Assembly (NCBI GenBank): GCA_020746105.1 | Contig: CM036617.1 | Span: 38,035,898 to 38,099,897, forward strand | Origin: Trogon surrucura | Taxonomy: Eukaryota > Chordata > Aves > Trogoniformes > Trogonidae | Length of the DNA: 64,000 bases | Direction of reading: 5' to 3' | Shown: positions 58,948 to 64,000 of the stretch, piece after piece | Layout: every line of letters starts with the position of its first letter | Position numbering within the stretch: the first letter of the stretch is position 1 | Made by a program: the position numbers and the translations under genes | Notes under the pieces: generated by a model | Told to the model about the DNA's origin: nothing | What the model saw: only the letters and a program-made list of their open reading frames with translations | The model's database searches: none

Positions 58948-59454
58948 TCATAGAATCATAGAATCATAGAATGTTAGGGATTGGAAGGGACCTCGAAAGA
59001 TCATCAAGTCCAATCCCCCTGCCAGAGCAGGAATGCCTAGATTATGCTACACAGGAACGTGTCCAGGCAGGTCTTGAATGTCTCCAGAGAAGGAGACTCC
59101 ACAACCTCCCTGGGCAGCCCGTTCCAGTGTTCCGTCACCCTCACTGAGAAGAAGTTTCTTCTCGAGTTTAAGCGGAACCTCTTATGTTCCAGTTTCAGCC
59201 CATTACCCCTTGTCCTGTCACTGGTTGTCACCGAGAAGAGCCTGGCTCCATCCTCGTGACACTCACCCTTGATATATTTGTAAACATTAATGAGGTCACC
59301 CCTCAGCCTCCTCTTCTCCAAACTAAAGAGCCCCAGCTCCCTCAGTCTTTCCTCATAAGGGAGATGCTCCACTTCCTTAATCATCCTAGTTGCCCTGTGC
59401 TGGACTCTCCAGCAGTTCCCTGTCTTTCTTGAACTGAGGGGCCCAGAACTGGAC
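58948..59454 (-). mobile_element. CR1 LINE 3' fragment (young subfamily)
   Basis: This 507-bp minus-strand copy ends in tail repeats at 58948-58970 and is nearly identical in text to the 17.1- and 45.9-kb copies. The frame from 59456 to 59037 encodes 139 residues of the ORF2 C-terminus (ERVQHRA-like text close to its start, then [20 protein letters not shown]). The stop is at the normal place. A small deletion near 59408 (CTCTCC where sisters have CTCTCTCC) shifts the frame before that. Confidence 0.94.
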
Positions 59455-60011
59455 ATAAAGATTTATTTTGATATTTTCTTAGAATAGACGTAATCATAGT
59501 TTATTTAAAATATTGCAGTATGAACATGAATTCATTTCTATTTGGCAATAACAGAACAGAGTTTTCAAACTTTTAGGACTGTCCATTTTATGGAAAGAGT
59601 TTCAAAACTGATTGACGAAAGTAAGAACTCTTTGTATAATAGAGGACTCAAACTCTCATATTTTAATGAACTCATTAATTCTTCCCCCTTCCAGAATTAC
59701 CCAGTTCAGCTTTCAGTAGTCACCATAACCTAACGTTTCTTTTCTCTTCATATTAAGAAAAAAAAAAAAAATCAGGAAGAAGGTTTTGAGAGACAAGACT
59801 GATATACTTTAACGTGAGAGTTCATATACATAGGATGTTTGCAATGGAAAAATAAGAAATACAAGAGCAAAAAAAAAAAAAAAGATTGAATTTACTACTA
59901 TTATTAATGTCTTAAATTGTCTGTCCTGTAGAATGCATCTCCTTTTTTTTTTTTTTTTTAGTTCATTTGAGAATCTCTCTCTTTTTCTTCCCTCTCAGTC
60001 TGGATTTTTAA
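59455..60011. other. Intergenic AT-rich DNA
   Basis: No gene recognised. Poly-A and poly-T runs lie at 59757-59770, 59869-59883 and 59944-59959. Confidence 0.55.
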
Positions 60012-60548
60012 TCTTAGAATCATAGAATCTTAGAATTTTAGAATCATAGAATCATAGAACAGTTCAGGTTGGAAAAGACCCTTGGGATCATCGAGTCCAA
60101 TCATTAACCCTACACTACAAATTCACCCCTAAACCATGTCACCCAACACCACATCTAAGCGACACTTAAACACATCCAGGGATGGCAACTCAACCACCTC
60201 CCTAGGCAGTCTGTTCCAGTGTCTGACCACTCCTTCTGTGAAGAATTTCTTCCTAATGTCCAGTTTAAACTTGTCCTGTTGCAACTTGAAACCATTCCCC
60301 CTGGTTCCCTCCCTAATGACCTGTGAGAAGAGACCAGCACCAACCTCTCTACAATGTCCTTTCAAGTAACTGTAGAGCATGATGAGGTTCCTCCTCAGTC
60401 TCCTTTTCCTTTAACTGAACAGTCCCAGCTCCCTCAGTCGCTCCTCGTAAGGTCTATTCTCCAGACCCATCACCAGTTTTTTGCCCTTTTCTGCACTCGC
60501 TCCAACACCTTCCAATACCTCCAACATCTTCAACAGCTGGAGGCCTGA
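60012..60548 (-). mobile_element. CR1 LINE 3' fragment (second subfamily)
   Basis: The tail repeats at 60012-60058 are expanded and irregular (TTAGAATCATAGAATCTTAG and more). The frame from 60380 to 60129 encodes an 83-residue ORF2 C-terminus with [20 protein letters not shown], still open. The 3' UTR text (CAGTTCAGGTTGGAAAAGACC on the opposite strand) separates it from the 59-kb copy. It is 5'-truncated near 60548. Confidence 0.92.
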
Positions 60549-62438
60549 GAGGACTTGTAATCTTTACCTCAGATTTGATGTCTTCTTTCTTACACAAAGA
60601 AAGAATGAAACCTGGACTAAAACACTGTTTGGAAAGAAAAGGGATGAAAGAAGTTTTGCATTGTTTTTACAGAAAACAAATAAACAAAATCCCTTTATTT
60701 TTAATTTTAATATAAACATTGTAAATCAAAACTGAATTCATATATTTGAGTGCACTATTTATATGACTTCTCTAAAATTACTTCCTGTTTTATAGCAGCA
60801 TGTTGCATATGTGTAAAATAATAACTCACTTGGAAGCTTTTTGGCCCATCCGCATCAGACCAGCATTTAAATGTAATAAAAAGCAGTGAAAAGGTTTATG
60901 GCACCTTTTTTATATTTTCATCTCTAGTACAACCTAGATGGATATGTGTTTTCTGTACTACAATAGCGAAGATTTTGCAGTAATGATAGACAGAAGTCAA
61001 GCATTAACTAACGCAGTGCCCTGTTATTCCATAATTTGGAGCACAGTTATAGATGAGGAATTAGGAAAACAGCTTTATTGAAAATCTAGGGCAACTACAA
61101 TCTCCAACAGTTTTGAAATTCTAGAAATAAAGAGGACTCCGAAGAACATTTTATGCAATATATGTCAGCAGTGAGCAGTGAGAACAACAGGACTATACTG
61201 GAAAAGTAAAAAAAATAATATTATTAAATTCACAGAAAAAAACATTTGCTTAAAAATGCAATATGCAGTTTTTTCTAAATTTGAGATGAAGCAATAAATC
61301 TATCTCTAATAAATAAATTCAGTGAGAAAGAGAGGGAGAATGGTGTTATGGGAGGGCAATTATAATTTCCCAAGTACAAATGATCACCCATTCTAACTCA
61401 AAAGTTACATCCTAGTTTTGATAATTTTAAATCAGAGAGAAAGCAACATGGGAAAGAAAAACTGTCAAGCAAGTAAAGCCCACAAAAGAGCCCACAAATA
61501 TTTATAAATGACAGATATTGATGTACACACCTCAAACATGATAATACTCGTTATTTAGAAATAAAATACAAGCATTGTGAGACACAACATAAGCGTGAGA
61601 ATTTATTAGATTATTTTGAGAGATTTGCAAAGAACAGCAACCTCATAACATAGCAGCCCAATTAGCTTAGAGAAATTTTCCATTAGAACAAAGAACAATA
61701 CTACAGGCAGAAAATGAATGTGTTATTGATCAGAAAGTAAATCAAACATTTGTACTTATAAGGTAGAAAGTCAAGGCAAAAATAAGTCACCAGTGAGGTG
61801 AATTGGAGGGAAGAAAAAGAATTCTTTTTAAAAGGGAAAAATACAGAACTGGCAACTATGAGCTTAATTTCATTTTAAAATTACCAATTATAATTATGAG
61901 AAAATGTATGTGTACAGCTTACAATGTGCCAGTAAAAAGTTTTCTAATGAGCTTTTGGGAATCAACCAACCAAACAAGGTAAGCACAAGTTACGCAAAGC
62001 AAGGGTGATCAGCTAGAACACACACGCCCAATGAAGCAGACCTTTATTTGTTTCTGACACCGAGGGACTAGTGAATAAGAGGACATTCGAGCTTATTGTA
62101 TTGCTTGCCTCTACCACAGAATAATTTTTCTTAATTTCATTGCTTTGGAGAACAGCTGACATTCAGTCTGGCTGAGAGAACTAAGATGTTTCTGAACTGA
62201 CTTCAACAATCTTTCTTTCTGACAGCTGGCTTGCCATGAATGAAGCTGAGTAATCAGCCACTCATGTCTGAAATAAGACCTTTACACCTGAAACATAACT
62301 TGAGTTCTTATTTCAGACATGTTTAGAGCTATGAGTATGTTAAGATTTTGCATATTTTAGAGACACTTCTGAGATTTTGACTGAATACTGAATATTGTAC
62401 GATCAATTACATTGAAAGAGATGTATATATAACATTTT
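60549..62438. other. Intergenic AT-rich DNA
   Basis: No gene or element recognised in 1.9 kb. Confidence 0.55.
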
Positions 62439-62443
62439 ATTGT

Positions 62444-63628
62444 TGTTTTGGTTTGGTCTGGTCGGATTTTGGTGGTGGCGGGGGGAGCTGCAGGGTGGCT
62501 TCTGCAAGAAGCTGCTAGAAGCTCCCCAGGTTTGATAGAGCCAATGCCAGCCGGCTACAAAGAGGGACCCGCCGCTGGCCAAGGCTGAGCCTATCAGTAA
62601 GGTGATAGCAGAGGAACACCTCTGTGAAAAACATATTTAAGAACGGGAAAAAGAACTGCGCCACAACAGCTGGCACAGAGATGGAGGAGTGAGAATCTGT
62701 GAAGACACCAAGGTCAGTGAAGAAGGAGGAGGGGGGAGGATGAGCTCCAGGCGCCGGAGCAGAAGGAGTCCCCCGGGTCCGTGGCGAAGACCATGGTGAA
62801 GCGGGTTGTCCCCCTGCAGCCCATGGGCGAGGTGCAGATGTCCACCGTGAGGATCACCGCGTAGATGTCCACCGAGGACTCCATGACGTGTGGGTGGATG
62901 CCTGGAGGGGGCTGTAGCCCGTGGGAAGCCCGCATCAGAGCAAGTCGCTTCCAGAACCTGTAGCCCGTGGAAGAGAGGAATGTCCATGCTGGAGCAGGTT
63001 GGCTGGTGGGACTTTTGGGACGCTGCGGGTGGCTCACACTGGAGGAGTTTCCCCCGAAGGACTGCACCTCAGACTCACGAGGGGTGGGCTGCCCCTTGTG
63101 AGGTGTCTCCGGTTGGGCAGTTTGTGATGAATTGCCCTTCGTGGGATGACTCATGCCGGAGAAGAGAGCGTGAAGCTTGTCTCCCGTGAGAGGGACCCCA
63201 CAATGGCCCTGGGGAAGAGTGAAGAGTCCTTCCCTGGAGCGAAGAAGCAGTGAAACCAACGTCGGATGAACTGACCGCAGCCCCCATTCCCTGTGTCCCT
63301 GTGACGCTCAGGGGGAGGAGGTGGAGAAACCGGGATTGATGTTAAGCCCGGGAAGAAGGGAGGGATGGGGGGAAGGTGTTCTGTTTAAGATCTGTTTGCT
63401 CTTTCTCACTTCTCACTACTCCTCTCTGATTAGTTCGCTTAATAAATGTACCTAATTTGCCCAAAACTGAGTCTGTTTTGCCCGGGATGGTAAATGAGGG
63501 TGATCTCCCTGTCCTTATTTCAAACCTCGAGCCCTTGGAAATATTTTCTCCCCCTGTCTAGCAGAGAAGGGGGAGTGAAAGAGGAGCTATGTGGGTACCT
63601 GGTGGCTGGCCAGGGTCAACCCACGACA
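62444..63628 (+). mobile_element. Solo LTR, copy 2
   Basis: A 1185-bp unit begins TGTTTTGG and ends CACGACA. It is flanked by an exact 5-bp duplication, ATTGT (62439-62443 and 63629-63633). It is collinear with the solo LTR at 48849-50007 but carries extra sequence near 62820-62880, where an AGATGTCCACCG word occurs twice. AATAAA lies at 63441-63446. It is an independent insertion of the same family, reduced to a solo LTR. ORFs up to 181 codons inside it are chance frames. Confidence 0.92.
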
Positions 63629-63633
63629 ATTGT

Positions 63634-64000
63634 TGATAATGGAAGCTGTTCAGCTATTTTCATTTGCATTTTCTTGATGATATCTCTTCCTCTGGACTAT
63701 GTGCATTTCAACATTACCTTCCTTGTGATCATGTTCACCTCAAGAGTTCATGTTTTATCATTTTGAGGGACTGGGTGAATAACATATCCTTGCTGAAGCA
63801 CTCAACTACTGCCATTACCAATTATTCTACTAATTTCTACAAAACAGGGGTTCTGGGCTGATTCTAAGGGGCCACAAATTACATTTATTATTACTTTTTT
63901 GAAAGAAGACAATTTTCAATAGGTTTTAAGTAGTTTAGGGTGAGCTATGGTCACAGTGCAAATATGCTTTGTCTGCAGATTGAAAAAGTTTGAAAATTAC
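63634..64000. other. Intergenic AT-rich DNA to window end
   Basis: No gene or element recognised. Confidence 0.55.

Noticed and set aside
62714-63259. 181-codon minus-strand ORF, and 130- and 142-codon ORFs at 48920-49365
   Set aside because: They lie inside the solo LTRs and differ in frame and length between the two copies, so they are not conserved.

Overview
The window looks like intergenic DNA from a bird, most likely a passerine. CR1 LINE copies ending in the avian ATTCTATGATTCT 3' repeat are scattered throughout, ERV-L-type LTR elements are present, and one SINE joins a tRNA-Ile-like head to a CR1 tail, a combination known from passerines. I found no convincing host protein-coding exon, rRNA, or functional tRNA. 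The long single-copy stretches are AT-rich and hold only short chance ORFs and simple repeats.

Layout. 1-20 kb: AT-rich unique DNA with CR1 fragments at 1.2-1.9, 4.3, 5.8-7.0, 13.2-13.7, 17.1-18.2 and 19.8-20.1 kb. 20.8-26 kb: two LTR-like, GTGTGTCTGTG-rich blocks in opposite orientation around a purine-rich tract. 29.0-29.2 kb: tRNA-Ile/CR1 SINE. 31.3 kb: old LTR fragment. 35.7-36.6 kb: a very decayed, probably ancient CR1. 38-42.6 kb: short CR1 ends, an LTR with polypurine tract and an LTR-like segment. 42.9-46.9 kb: an old CR1 split by a younger CR1 whose reverse-transcriptase reading frame is still open for more than 700 codons. 48.6-50.8 kb: a CR1-containing region interrupted by a 1.16-kb solo LTR. 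51.2-58.4 kb: a complete, very young endogenous retrovirus on the minus strand. 58.9-60.5 kb: two further CR1 ends. 62.4-63.6 kb: a second solo LTR of the same family as the one at 48.8 kb.

The centrepiece is the 7.2-kb provirus (51221-58423, minus strand). Its two 836-bp LTRs differ at only one position that I could find. It has a tRNA-Lys1,2 primer-binding site, a polypurine tract, and gag, protease and pol all in one frame. An amber codon followed by a hairpin separates gag from protease, and a second in-frame stop (opal) interrupts the reverse-transcriptase region. There is no env and no dUTPase. The 606-residue Gag-like protein begins with a membrane domain: hydrophobic segments flanking a loop with four N-glycosylation sequons and a Cys cluster. 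It then has an acidic Ser-rich linker, a capsid-like region, a coiled coil of EKTNQ-type repeats and a basic Asn/Arg-rich tail without a CCHC zinc knuckle. This Gag architecture is the most unusual biology in the window.

All family assignments come from recognising motifs by eye; no database search or alignment program was run. Edges of old repeats are approximate.
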